Source: Magnolia sinica (Eukaryota; Streptophyta; Magnoliopsida; Magnoliales; Magnoliaceae). Taken from it: 64,000 nucleotides of DNA. Positions within the stretch are counted from its first letter, which is position 1; every line of letters starts with the position of its first letter. A program made the translations under genes and the position numbers. The stretch covers positions 60,138,001 to 60,202,000 of the forward strand of contig NC_080590.1 in the NCBI RefSeq assembly GCF_029962835.1. The letters run 5' to 3'. Below, one piece after another: positions 34,736 to 45,192 of this stretch. The notes under the pieces are model-generated. The model saw only the letters and a program-made list of their open reading frames with translations, had not been told where the DNA came from and made no database searches.

Positions 34736-36206
34736 AGGACAAGAAGACCAAGAAATTCATCCCTCGAGAATTTAAAGTAAAACCTACGCGAGTGGTCTGA
34801 CCCGTGATGATTAATTACACATGACCTGAGCCCTACCTGGCCACCACTTTTGTGGAACATCTAGGCCGTTCATTAAGTATGCCTCATCATGATATACGAT
34901 GAAAAAGCCCTCCGAATCCTAAACTGTTTGATGACGGGCTTTTAAACAGAAGCACACTTATTAAGTGGGTTTAAATTTTAGAGGTGGGCCTAGTAATCCA
35001 CCCAATCGCTAATAGAATCAACTTGGACTGACAATTGGGCTTGTAAAGCTGATTGATATTTGAAGTGGGCTAGGCCCAAAATTGATCAGATCCGACCAAA
35101 GAGCTGCCCACTAGCCAAGAACCCAGTCCCATCTAGGCAATGGATGGATGGAGATTATCCCATGGAGGGAAATTTCGGACGGATAGAAGGTGGGCCCAGC
35201 CTATATTGGAATGTTGGGCCATGACCATAAAACATACCAGGCTGGGCCTTGGTTGAGCCAACCAGCGCATGTTAGCAAAAAAGCACTTAAAAGAGAAGAG
35301 AGGCGTACAGCATAACGTCAATATATAAAAATATATATTAAAGGTAGGAAGACACAGTGGAAATACAAAAGCTTATTAGGTGTAGATAAGCGGCCGCTAA
35401 ATACTAGTCACTTCGGCTTCCGACATGCCTCCACTCCACCCGAACCTGCGTGCAAATAAAAAAAATAATTACGAAATGATTACATGAAGTAACAAAGTCA
35501 AGCTATTGTGGGCCACACCGTAGAAAACAACGAACAAAAGCTGTCCATTGGGGACGTCTGATCTTGGATACACCAAGCAACTTCCCCTTTTAAATCATGC
35601 TTGGTCGTTTTTATTTTTTTTTTCTTTTTTCCTTTTCATCAAGGTGTCGTCACACACACACCTAGTATATCGGAAAACCACCGAAAATCATAGTCCAGAC
35701 ACCAGGCCCACTTGAAGACTGGACTGGCTTGATTTTCATGTCACGTCGTTCTTCATGGTGGAACCCATCTGTCCCACAGCTCCGATGTCATGCACGTGCG
35801 ATAAATACAGGGAAATATCCTAACTGGTAGTGGGCCTTTTATCAGGTGGGTCCACTGCAGACATGCCATCGCCCTGATCAAATAAAGCTCTTTCCCGCCA
35901 AGAGGTCACATGTATAGAATATCAGATCCGTGCAAAGGATGGTCCGCACGATGAAGATAACATGGAACGAAAATCAGGCCTATCCAGTCATTACGTGGGT
36001 CCACCAGTATACTGATACACAGCATCCGTTGTCCCCGCTGCACGAGCGGATCGACCTAATTCTAGCACCAGGTGGCACGTTGGCAACATGTAAACATTTC
36101 TCACATGATTTTTTTTCTTCTTCTTCTTAAAAATTAAAAAAATTAAAAAAAAATTAAAAAAAAAAAAAAAGAAAAAAAGAAAAAAGAGGAGAAATCGAAG
36201 AAAAAC

Positions 36207-36209
<3 letters not shown>
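34736..36209. other. Downstream region of the dehydrin gene, MITE scraps
   Basis: Short fold-back family pieces (GGTGGGCCCAGCC 35189, TGGGTCCACTGCAG 35846, GTGGGTCCACCAG 35995) in A+T-rich sequence. An A-rich tract with interspersed TT fills 36127-36185. No second gene was seen. The minus strand here should hold the dehydrin 3' UTR and terminator, but no poly(A) signal could be assigned with confidence. Confidence 0.4.
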
Positions 36210-36237
<28 letters not shown>

Positions 36238-36238
36238 C
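36210..36238. repeat. (GA)n microsatellite in the dehydrin 3' region
   Basis: About 14 GA units, 33 bases downstream of the dehydrin stop codon, so probably a CU tract in the 3' UTR of the mRNA. Confidence 0.85.
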
Positions 36239-36270
36239 AAAAATCTGGTGGCATTTTGCGTAAATACCTC

Positions 36271-36549
36271 TCAGTCACTGTCGCTGCTGCTGCTGCTGCC
36301 GTGGCCGTCCTCGTGCTTCTTCTTCTTGTCCTTCTTCTTCTTCTTATCCTTTCCTTCCTCGTGGGTCCCATCATTGTGGAGAGTGCCCTTGATCTTATCG
36401 ACGATTCCCCCTCCCTCCTGGTGCTTCTTCTGCTCGCCCTCCTTATGTTTGTGTTGCTCGCCCACCTGATGCTTGTGCTGCTCCCCTTCCTTCTGCTTAT
36501 CTCCTCCCATGTGGAGAGTCTCCTCGATTTTGTGAATAATCGACGACAT
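36271..36549 (-). CDS. KS-type dehydrin (HIRD11-like), intact
   Basis: A 92-residue hydrophilic protein, ATG at 36549-36547 and TGA at 36273-36271, apparently one exon. Order: a K-like amphipathic segment IIHKIEETLHMGG (residues 4-16); a His/Glu-rich part with three imperfect EGEQHKHQ repeats (21-44); a second K-like segment GIVDKIKGTLHND (48-60); a Lys run KDKKKKKDKKKKHEDG (67-82); and a C-terminal S segment SSSSSDSD (85-92). This is the layout of Arabidopsis HIRD11 (about 98 residues). In that family the protein is a disordered stress protein of cytosol and nucleus that binds metal ions through His and protects enzymes; the Ser tract is a phosphorylation site. No Cys and no membrane segment. 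It is the only intact host gene in the window. Translation of the opposite strand gives a hydrophobic ORF that is an artefact. Confidence 0.92.
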   Translation of the reverse strand: MSSIIHKIEETLHMGGDKQKEGEQHKHQVGEQHKHKEGEQKKHQEGGGIVDKIKGTLHNDGTHEEGKDKKKKKDKKKKHEDGHGSSSSSDSD

Positions 36550-36620
36550 TTTTCGATTCTCGCTCTTTTTTGCTACTGCTGCTGCTTCTTCTTCTGTGCT
36601 TTTTTCATGGAGTCTCCAAC

Positions 36621-36765
36621 GGCCCTATTTATAGATGGAAGCAAGGAAAACGGATCGATTTGGACGCGAAAGCGATGCCGGAACTCGTTCAATCCCTTGG
36701 GAAGATTAACTTTCGCTGACCGAGTGACACGTGACAAGCACTTATGGCGCGCTCCTATTGGCTCC
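36621..36765 (-). promoter_or_regulatory. Dehydrin promoter: TATA, ABRE/G-box, CCAAT
   Basis: On the minus strand: CTATAAATAG at 36634-36625, about 76 bases before the ATG; GTCACGTGTCAC with a CACGTG core at 36733-36728, about 95 bases further up, an ABRE/G-box of the type bound by bZIP ABF factors; and GCCAATAGG at about 36762-36754. An abscisic-acid or dehydration response is expected for a dehydrin but is inferred. Confidence 0.7.
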
Positions 36766-36929
36766 GTATTCTGCTCGCTTTACAGCAGAAGGTAAATGAG
36801 AAATGAAATTAGAGGTAAATTTACCGGTAGTAAATGGAAGGTTGGTGCATTTAAGATATAAATATTTAGTTCGGATGGAGTACATAGGAAGCAGATTGCG
36901 TCCTAGCCCAGCAGGTATATACCCAGGAA

Positions 36930-37135
36930 CGGGCAGATCTGTGTGGGGCCACCATGATGTATCCCTTTATCCACCTCCATCCATCCATTTTCTCCTATCA
37001 ATCTTTTTAAGGACCATGCAGAATGATAAGCTTGGTTACATTAAATGTAAGAGTCATCTACAGTGTAGTCTACTTGAGTGTTGGATCCAACTCATATCTG
37101 GGGTCATACGTTGAAACAACACTAGAAAAAGGATG
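36930..37135 (+). repeat. Fold-back MITE fragment upstream of the dehydrin
   Basis: GTGGGGCCACCATGATGTATC, CCATCCATCCATTTT and TCATCTACAGTGTAGTCTAC-like internal wording. Lies about 300 bases upstream of the dehydrin TATA box. Confidence 0.55.
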
Positions 37136-37559
37136 GATGGATGGATAAACAGATACATCACGATAGCTTCTAGGTTAAGAAATCAGCTTTAATATTGGAA
37201 ATTGTAAGGAATAAATTTTGAGCATAGGGAAAAACAAACGTGAGGATGATTTTCTCTATAACCTATAATTGAATTATTTTGAAGTATTTCTGGTATGTAT
37301 GGCCGGCATGCATGAAACGACACATTTGCTTACTCGTGTGACCCTGTCATAATTTCACCCCCATGTACTTCCAAATCATGAGAGGATATTATTTGCAATC
37401 CTATTTAATATCATTTTATTTTATTTATATGTTAGGGTATGTTTGTTTTATCATTCACCACCGTAAATGCATGCAAATGGGTAATGATTATTTACCATGA
37501 GAAATTTATGTAAGCTGAGGTTTTAACATTGATGGTTTCATAAAAATCAAAGTGGGGAA

Positions 37560-38035
37560 GAGTGAAATATGCAAAATCGATGAGGCTCATCGTGCTTTAT
37601 ACGTCTAATCTAGACTGTTCATCTATTTTATTAGCTCATTTTAGGACATTAGCAAAAATTAAAAAAATTAAAAAAGAGGCAAATCCAAAGTGCATGTAGA
37701 CCACACTACCCACTTTAGGGGAATTGAACACCTACAATTGAAAACTTTTTGGGGACCACAAAAGTTTTGGATCAAACTAATTTTGTGTTTATGGTTTATC
37801 CATATTTCTCTAACCTTATAAATAAGTTGGATGATAGATGCATATCCCTGTGGGCCCTACACAAATTTTTGTTTTGTAACCGTGGCCGTTATTACCCCTG
37901 TTTTCTATGGTGTTGTCCACTAAAGCTGACAATCTGCCTCATTTTTTGTACTCATGCCCTAAAATGAGTTCATAAAACGGATGAACATCATATATCAAAC
38001 ATATAAATTATGGTGGGAACCACAAATTTTACGTA
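37560..38035. repeat. Fold-back MITE, near complete
   Basis: Left arm: TTAGCTCATTTTAGGACATTAG, GAGGCAAATCCAAAG, GTAGACCACACTACC. Right arm carries the complement order: GTGTTGTCCACTAAAGC, ATCTGCCTCATTTTTTG, CATGCCCTAAAATGAG, TAAATTATGGTGGGAACCAC. The centre has AAAGTTTTGGATCAAACTAA and AAGTTGGATGATAGATGC. Arms of about 150 bases make a long hairpin. No ORF. Confidence 0.65.
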
Positions 38036-38304
38036 GCTAATTGATGCAATGCAATCTCATTTCTCAAGGTGTATTTACCTCATGAATTCCATTTCTCTCC
38101 AAATAGAGGTTAAAAATAATCATTATCCAGCATTTACTGTAGTAAAGCGTTCAACAAACATGCCCTTACTCATATCCAAACACACCTCAAATGTCATACT
38201 TTCTTTACTCTTAATTCCCCCCATTTAGCTCCATTTACTCCCATCTGCATGCCCCCTAAAAAATGGTGTGGTTTAGGCGTTACCAATGTAATACATTAAT
38301 CGGT

Positions 38305-38735
38305 GTTGTCTTGACTATGGGTCCCATGTTGATGTATGTTTTGTATATCCATGTCATCTATCAGTTTTTCTAGCTTATTTTAGAGCATGGTCTGGAAATG
38401 AAGTAAATCTAAATTTTAAGTGGACCACACCACAAGAAAACAATGGTTATTAAACATCCACCATTAAAAACTTTGTAGGGCCCACCATAACGTTTTTTTG
38501 CCATCAACCCATTGATAAGGTTACACAAAATTGAATGAAGGGAAAACACAAATCTCATCTTGATCCAAAACTTTTGTGGGCTCTAGAAAGTTTTAAATGA
38601 TGGACATTCAATATCTACTACAGTTCAATTGATATTTAGATCTCCATGCCCTAAAATAAGTAGGAAAACTAATGAATAGTCTAGATATACAACATATACA
38701 TCAAATTGGGCCCCATGGTCAGGCCAACACCTGTT
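38305..38735. repeat. Fold-back MITE, near complete
   Basis: GGGTCCCATGTTGATGTATG at the left and ATATACATCAAATTGGGCCCC at the right. Inner arms are TTATTTTAGAGCATGG / CCATGCCCTAAAATAAG and GTGGACCACACCAC. The centre is GAAAACACAAATCTCATCTTG. The terminal 20 bases are inverted-complementary with a few changes. Confidence 0.65.
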
Positions 38736-38925
38736 GACATGTTATCCAGATGCCACGTAATCCACTCGCCTAAAAAATGTTAATCATTGTGCACACGCTG
38801 AGGTTGACCGTGGCCGACCTTAAAACCATTGTTGGCCCAACCAGCTAAAGAGGTCGCAACCCTAACCCTTGCTTGAGAGGGTAAGATGGGCTAAGGCTAG
38901 GCCAAGCAAGGTCAACCTATAAAAG

Positions 38926-39600
38926 TGTTGTGTTTTTATATTTAAAAAAATAACTTTTATTTGGATTAAAAATTTCCTCCAAAATTTTTAAAAAGCAATA
39001 AAGGCATTTTGTCTTATTGTGGTGTAGCTTTAGTCTCACATCGGATAGGCAAGGAGAAAAACTTGGGCTATAAGAAGAGGATTTTGCATATGCCTTAACC
39101 CCTTTTAGGAGGTATATGAATTTGGTTGTTTAGGGAGTTATGCCAACAACCCCAATTATGCCATGAACCACACACGGGCACGCATTGGGCCAGGTTGTGG
39201 CCGTGGACATGGTGTGGCGCGGTGCAGTGCTGTATGATGCAGTGTGGTGTGCGTGCTTGTGCGCACGAGTATACTTGTAAGCCTAAATGTTTTGTTGATT
39301 TTTGAAATTTTGTTTTGCAATGGTTGACCAGAATGGTCATTTATTTTGAATTTTTGAACAAAGCCCAAAAATAAATTTCTTTTTTAAAAAATCTTTTTTA
39401 AAAAAACCCAACAGTCGTGACTGTTGGTAGAGGTGCATACACACCCATTCGAGGCAACCTTTGAAGTCTATATAAGGGACTTCTCTGGTTCCAAATTTCA
39501 CGATCAATTCAATCTTTCGACTCTTTTTTTTTACTTCAAATCTCTTCAACGGTTTCTTTTGGTCAAGAGTTGTGATCCATAGTTGGTATTAGTTAAGAAA
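38926..39600 (+). repeat. Copia element 1, 5' LTR
   Basis: Matches 49022-49600: TTTCCTCCAAAATTTTTAAAAA, TTTTGTCTTAT-TGGTGT, TTATGCCAACAACCCCAA, TTTGAAATTTTGTTTTGCAA, ACTGTTGGTAG and GAAGTCTATATAAGGGACTTCTCT with TATA box at about 39469. The end near 39600 is a deletion junction with gag. Confidence 0.8.
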
Positions 39601-40280
39601 TATGTGTTAGAAGAAGCTGGTGCCAAAAAGCACATTATTTCCTCCTTTTTGAACTTTTTTTTATGTTAAATAATAAATCCATATCTGATCAGATACTTGA
39701 GTATCAAATTTTAGTGCATGAGCTTATATCTGAAAGATTAAATATTGAGGATGTTTTCCTTAGAGGTGCTTTAATTGAAAAACTCATTCCTTCCTGGAAA
39801 GAATACAAATATAAGATGAAACACAAAAAAATGGGATATCCATGAAAAACATTATCGTCTATATCCAAATAAAGGAAGGCAATCATATAAGAGATCAAAA
39901 AGAAAATACCAATGACAGTACTACTTTAACTGACAAACTAGTTGAAATAAATCATGAGAATAAAAGAATCAAATGATCATATTCTCACTGTGAAAAGACA
40001 AGTCACCTTATTAATCAATGCTAATACTTACAAAGGGCATGTTTCCACTGTGAAAACCAGGCCATCATATTAAACAATGTAGGCTCAAAAATAAGAAAGG
40101 AAAACTAGTCAAACAGAAAGGAAAATATTTTCATTGTAACAAACTTGGGCATCATATTGAATAGTGCAGGCACAAGAAGAAGGCTTCTCAAGCTTTGGCT
40201 AATCTAACTGAACAAGATAGACAAGGCGAAATAGTTACAGTGGTATCTGAAGTGAACCTTGTCAACACACTAGGGCTACA
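39601..40280 (+). pseudogene. Copia element 1 gag remnant with repeated zinc knuckles
   Basis: Reads LEEAGAKKHIISSFLNFF from about 39609, then NNKSISDQILEYQILVHEL and LIEKLIPSWKEYKYKMKHK (39668-39832), matching the UBN2-type copia gag C-terminal half; the N-terminal part is absent. Downstream three CCHC-like knuckles follow: HCEKTSHLINQC (about 39987), CFHCE plus a one-base frameshift before a His-His-Ile...Cys stretch (40042-40083), and FHCNKLGHHIE with a stop just before the last Cys (40131-40170). Copia gag usually has one knuckle. Gag coats the RNA in particles. Stops and shifts make it non-functional. Confidence 0.7.
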
Positions 40281-40594
40281 CATCATATCTGTAAGGATCG
40301 AAGCATGTTTGCCTTCTACCAAGTTGTAGGGGATAAATAAATGTTAATGGAAAATGCTCGAACCTTCTTAATAGTCGAAAAAAGAAAAATGATCTTAAGG
40401 CTCACTTCTGGAAATACCATTACACTAAATAATGTTCTACATGTGCCTGAAATCAGAAAGAATTTAATTTTCGCCTCCTTCCTAAATAAAGTTGGTGTCA
40501 AATTGGTTTTTGATTCAGAGAAAGTTGTACTATCCAAGAATGGGACATTTATTGGGAATGGTTATTATTGTGATGGACTGTTTATACCGAATGT
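40281..40594 (+). pseudogene. Copia element 1 protease/linker remnant
   Basis: MENARTFLIVEKRKMILRL, ITLNNVLHVPEIRKNLIFAS, VGVKLVFDSEKVVLSKNGTF and YYCDGLF (40350-40585). This is the stretch between the copia aspartic protease active site and the gag-pre-integrase domain. The active site should lie just upstream (40240-40320) but is scrambled there. The frame is cut at 40594 by insertion of element 2 and resumes at 45805. Confidence 0.7.
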
Positions 40595-41217
40595 TGTTGC
40601 GCAACACGCCAACAACGCAGTGAACCGAGATCTAATCTCCGGTCTCACCCACAAACGATAAACAGAAAAAAATATAAACTAAAAGAAAAATCAAAGCATT
40701 CCAAACAAACCACAAGACAAGATATACGTGGAAAAACTCCAAACAAGGGTAAAAAACCATGGGTGCAAACTTCCACTATGAAGAAAACAAGATTACAAGC
40801 AATATGCTAACTTTTTTCCTTGGATGTATAGAGAAAACCATTTGCCCACACTTTAGAATAACTCCTATTATATCTAGAAAAGCCCTAGGGACCCCTATTT
40901 ATAATTTAGACAACTTTCCTTTCGCACCCTTGCGAAAACCGATTCAAAAATTCGCAGTCCGTGCAAAATCCGGAAACGAATCTGCGTAACCTCGACTGGT
41001 CAAGCAAGTTGCTCGACTGGTCAAGCGGACCCTCGACTGGTCGAGAAGGGGCCTCGACCGGTCGAGCACCTCGGACCCCAAAAAACATAGCTCACTGGAC
41101 TTTGAGTCGAGCCAGCCCACGACTGGTCGAGTGCCACGACTGCTCGAGTGGGCCACTCGACCAGTCAAGCAGGGCACTCGACTAGCCGAGCGGCCCTGTC
41201 CAGATGTGGATCTCCCA
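40595..41217 (-). repeat. Copia element 2, 3' LTR with dyad cluster
   Basis: Pairs with 45193-45798. Contains CTCGACTGGTCGAG, CTCGACCGGTCGAG and related motifs at 40995-41195. Its outer 5' end (TGTTGAGATGTGG in the partner) is altered, reading CCACATCTGG next to the polypurine tract, so a small deletion lies at the inner edge. Confidence 0.8.
40995..41195. repeat. CTCGACYRGTCGAG dyad cluster (3' LTR of copia element 2)
   Basis: About nine copies or half copies in 200 bases, including one perfect 14-base palindrome CTCGACCGGTCGAG at about 41053-41066. Direct partner cluster in the other LTR at 45580-45770. Confidence 0.85.
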
Positions 41218-41279
41218 CTTGGAGACACATCACCATAAATCTTCTTCTTTTACATTTGGAGTGCACCACATCCCTGTCT

Positions 41280-41909
41280 TCAAGCCTGAAGACCAATCAA
41301 AGCTGAGCAAAGCTTCAGCTTCTTCCGTGTGACCGTCTTGGTTAGCATATCTGCAGGATTCTCACTTGTATGAATCTTCTCTAGAGCAATCGATCCATCC
41401 TCCAGTAACGAACATATGAAGTGATATCTGATGTCAATATACTTAGTCCTTGAATGAAAGGCTAAATTCTTAGCCAAGTGTATTGCACTCTGACTATCAC
41501 TGTACAGCTTGCAATCTATTTGCTTCTTACCCAATTCTTCCATGAAACCTTGCATCCACACCATCTCCTTACACGCTTCTGTAGCTGCAAAATATTCTTC
41601 TTCCGTTGTACTGATAAATACTATCTTCTGTAATTGAGAGACCCAACTGACTGCAGCACTACCCAAAGTAAAGACATAACCTATGGTGCTTCTTCTGCTG
41701 TCGATATCTCCTACCAAATCTGAATCTACGTAGCCTTGTAACTTGATTTCCAATCCACCATAGCATAGCCCTATATCCACAGTACCGACTAGGTATCTGA
41801 GGATACACTTCACAGCTTCCCAATGCTCCTTCCCGAGGTTATTCATGAACCTGCTAACAACTCCCACTTCTTGAGCAATGTCTGGCCTCGTGCTCACCAT
41901 AGCATACAT
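41280..41909 (-). pseudogene. Copia element 2 RNase H (C-terminal pol), open frame
   Basis: 210-codon open frame. It begins inside pol: MYAMVSTRPDIAQEVGVVSR, KEHWEAVKCILRYLVGTVD, then RNase H: QGYVDSDLVGDIDSRRST, WVSQLQKIVFISTTEEEYFA, KLYSDSQSAIHLAKN, RTKYIDIRYHFICSLLEDG and NPADMLTKTV. Catalytic residues D (YVDSD), E (EEEY) and D (SDSQS) of copia RNase H are present. It would remove RNA from the RNA:DNA hybrid in the particle. The frame ends normally at 41280, just before the polypurine tract and 3' LTR. It is listed as a pseudogene because the upstream RT and integrase are broken. Confidence 0.88.
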
Positions 41910-42945
41910 GAGACTTCCAATAGTTGACGCGTATGGGGAATTTCGCTATGTAGTCTCATTCCTCCTGTGTCTTTGCACTTTGCTCCTTAGAAAGCTTGAA
42001 GTGGTTGGCTAATGGAGTGCTAACCGGCTTAGCACCTCCCATATTAAATCGATCAAGTACCTTGACTATATACTCTGCCTGTGACAAAACCAGTTTCTTG
42101 TTTTCCGTGTCACGCTTTATCCTCATGCCTAGAATTTATTTTGTAGTTCCTAAATTCTTCATGAAAAATTCTCTAGATAGTTGTCTTTTGAGATCTGAGA
42201 TATCCTTCATGCTTGAACCGGCCACAAGCATATCATCAACATATAAAAGAAGGATGATATATGACGTATCAAACTTCTTCAAATAGCAATAGTGGTCTGC
42301 ATGACATCTCCTGTAACCGTTTCCCGACATGAAACTATCGAACTTCTTATACCACTACCTCTGGGCCTGCTTCAGGCCATATAGACTCTTCTTCAGTCTA
42401 CACACATTGTTCTCCTTTCATAGTGTCACGTATCCTGTCGGTTGATGCATATATATCTGTTCTTCAAGGTCCCCATGAAGAAAGGTTGTCTTAACATCTA
42501 GCTGTTATAGATGTAAGTCCTCTGTAGCCATTATACTCAAGACCATGCGAATCGTAGACATTTTCATCACAGGTGAAAATATTTCAGTGCAATTGATACC
42601 TGCCTTTTATTTAAACCCTTTCACAACCAATCTAGCCTTGTACCGTTTTGAACCATCATGCTCCTCCTTTACTCTATAAACCTACTTGTTATAAAGAGCT
42701 TTCTTACCCTTGGGTAGACTGACTAGCTCCCATGTACGATTAGACTCAAGAGAGTCTATCTCATCATCCATGGCTTGCTCTCACTTAACCCGAGTATTCG
42801 ACTATAATGCCTCTTCAAAACACTCTGGTTCACCATTATCTGTCAGCAGTAGATAATGAAAGGAGAGTAAGTATCGGACCTTGGGTCTCCTCTCTCGACT
42901 AAATCTCTTCACAACCAGTGTCTGTGGCTCTGCCTCATAATGCAC
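41910..42945 (-). pseudogene. Copia element 2 reverse transcriptase remnant
   Basis: The clearest part is 42330-42136: NGYRRCHADHYCYLKKF, IILLLYVDDMLVAGSSM, LKRQLSREFFMKNLG. YVDD is the RT catalytic motif. Further right in broken frames are pieces such as the QMDVKTAFL-type block near 42490-42470 and DEIDSLE/WELVSLPKG-type wording near 42770-42720. Several stops. It lies between integrase (right) and RNase H (left), as in copia pol. Confidence 0.8.
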
Positions 42946-44149
42946 TTATGCATGATCATCTTGTGGCGCCGTAACACCTATGTCCGGTAACTCTACCAAC
43001 TCTACGAATTCTTTCTCCTTGACATTATTTTCCTGCACATTATCCTTATGCATCACTTCTCCATTGAAGACTACATCTTTGCTTCTGATGATTTTCCTAT
43101 TTTCTGTATCCCAAAACCTGTAGTCAAAATCATGCTGCCCGTAGCCTATAAACGTGCATCTCCTGGACTTCATTTTCAGCTTATTTCTGTGCTCTACATG
43201 AATGTGAACATATGAAGTGCAACCGAACACTCTGAGATGTCCAAGATTCACTTCTTTCCCAGTCTACGTTTCTTCTGGTAGCCCACCATCTAATGGTGCT
43301 AATGGACTTCTATTGATGAAATATGCGGCAGTATTCACAGCATCTACCCAAAAGGTCTTGGGCAACCCTGCATGTAACCTCATGCTCCTGGCGCGCTTAA
43401 AGATGGTCTTGTTAATGCGCTCAGCCACACTATTCTGCCGCGGTGTCCCTTAAATCATTTTCTAATGTTTGATTCCATTTGCTACACAATACTCCTCAAA
43501 TCTCTTATCACAGTATTCCCCCTCATTATTTGATCTGAGACATTTGATTATTTTACCTGTCTCATTTTCTACCATTACTTTCCGCTTCTTAAATACATCA
43601 AATACATAAGATTTTTACTTTAAGAAATAAATCCACAGTTTTCTACTAACATCATCAATAAATGAAATAAAATAATGTGAACCACCAAGAGATGATATCT
43701 GTACTGGTCCTCACACATCAGTGTGTACAAGCTCCAATAGATGCGTCTTTTGAGCACGTCCTGTCTTTTTGAAACTTACCCTCTTCTGCTTGTCATACAC
43801 GCAGTCCTCACAGAATTATAAGTCAATAGACTTCAGCCCTTGTAGCCTCCCATTTGACAATAGCACTTTCATCCCCTTCTCACTCATATGTCCCAACATC
43901 TGATGCTATAACTGCCCATTCACTCCAGTTGATGCGACTGCGAGTGAACTATACAATCCTGAAGTCACATACAAAGTACCTTCCTTTTTACCTCAAGATA
44001 TCACCAAGGCACCTTTTGTGATATTCCAGGAATCACTAGTGAATGTCATCACATATTCGGTATCGGACAACTACCCCCACTGAGATCAAATTCCATTTTA
44101 AACTTGGTACATGTCTGACATCTTTCAATTTCAAAGTTGTTCCGTCTTT
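42946..44149 (-). pseudogene. Copia element 2 integrase remnant
   Basis: From right to left: a pre-integrase stretch, LVHTDV (first catalytic Asp, about 43745), [19 protein letters not shown] (about 43680-43620), CLRSNNEGEYCDKRFEEYC (about 43545-43490), NSVAERINKTIFKRARSM (about 43440-43385), and LGHLRVFGCTSYVHI at 43245-43200. The catalytic triad is D, D, E. Here the second Asp, normally in SDNGGEY, is Asn (SNNEGEY), which should abolish strand transfer. Stops at about 43725 and 43460 also break it. Confidence 0.8.
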
Positions 44150-44716
44150 CTAATTTATATGAACATCTCTCTTTCCAACAATACTACATGGCTCATCATC
44201 ACCCAAGTAGACTCTCCCGAAGTCACCTGACACATAATCACGCAGAACTTCCTTACACAAAGTGGCATGAAACGAAGCACCCGAGTCTATGACCCAAGAC
44301 TTATTCTTCGCATCAAGAGATAAGATTAACACCTTTGTGTCACTCTCCTCAGATAGATTTACTGAATTTTTCCCGCCTTGAGAGCTTCCTTCTTGTTTCT
44401 TAAGCGCCCTGCAATCACGTTTCATGTGCCCCTTCTTACCGCAATGCCAACACCCATCTTTGTCTTTCGGTCCCATGGACTTCTTCCTCGACTTAGAACG
44501 TCCGTATTTATTGCCTCCTTTGTTCAACGATCTTCCTCTTCCTTCAACGTTTAGAACATTCCCTGAATCCCCTGAAACTCCTAATACCTTTCTTCTAGAT
44601 TCTTCACTGAGAATTACACCGGGCACATTATCAAATTTCAGCTTTGTCAACCCTGAAGAATTGCTCACAGCAATCACTAAACCATCCCAACTGTCTGGTA
44701 AACTGGACAAGATCAA
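44150..44716 (-). pseudogene. Copia element 2 gag C-terminus, zinc knuckle and protease
   Basis: 189-codon open frame. SLPDSWDGLVIAVSNSSG (residues 5-22) is the end of the gag domain. A basic linker leads to CWHCGKKGHMKRDC (89-102), a complete CCHC knuckle that binds RNA. WVIDSGASFHAT (141-152) then carries the aspartic protease DSG active site, intact. The frame joins the preceding gag piece (44717-45170) through a frameshift at about 44716. It would form gag-protease of the polyprotein. Confidence 0.88.
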
Positions 44717-45170
44717 TAATTTTCTGACCTCGTCTTAAAAATAATGTCAACGGATTCCAATCGGCTCGTGATTGTATTGAACTCGTTTAGATGTTCAGCC
44801 ACGATCCCACTATCTGACATCTTCATGTTAAATAGTTGTTTTATAAGATGAACTTTGTTGAATGCTGAAGGTTTTTCATACATCGTAGCTAGGGCTTCCA
44901 TTAATTCTTTTGTGGTTTTCACCTTAGATATATTGAAGGCAACACTCTTAGACAAAGAAAGTCGGATCGTTCCTAAAGCCTTCCAATCCAATAAAAATCA
45001 TTCATCATCTGTCATCTTTTCTGGTTTCTTCTCTTTTGCTCGTAGAAGAATATAGAGGTCATTTTGATACAGATAATCCTCCATCTGCATCTTCCAGAAG
45101 ACAAAGTTTGAACCATCAACCTTCTCAATTCTAGTCTTCCCTTCTTCCGTTATCACTCCCAATAGAATTA
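44717..45170 (-). pseudogene. Copia element 2 gag N-terminal remnant
   Basis: EKVDGSNFVFWKMQMEDYLY and LRAKEKKPEKMTDDE (45150-45000), a break, then WKALGTIRLSLSKSVAFNI, ELMEALATMYEKPSAFNK and LIKQLFNMKMSDSGIVAEHL (44990-44780). These are the DUF4219/UBN2-type N-terminal parts of copia gag. A stop at about 44995 and a frameshift at about 44716 separate the pieces. The ORF extending right to 45252 runs into the LTR and its N-terminal 25 residues are not gag. Confidence 0.8.
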
Positions 45171-45192
45171 AACCAATAGCTCTGAAACCAAT

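Noticed and set aside
35370-35408. AAGCTT, GCGGCCGC and ACTAGT close together, like a vector polylinker
   Set aside because: No other vector sequence around; surroundings are ordinary host repeats, so a chance cluster of sites.
35991-36374. 127-residue minus-strand ORF with Ser/Leu and Phe runs
   Set aside because: Translation of the (CT)n microsatellite and T-rich tract downstream of the dehydrin in another frame.
36208-36795. 195-residue plus-strand ORF with long Leu/Val runs, like a membrane protein
   Set aside because: It is the reverse strand of the dehydrin gene and its promoter; the hydrophobic runs are the complement of the Lys/Glu/His and Ser codons, and it begins in a (GA)n microsatellite.
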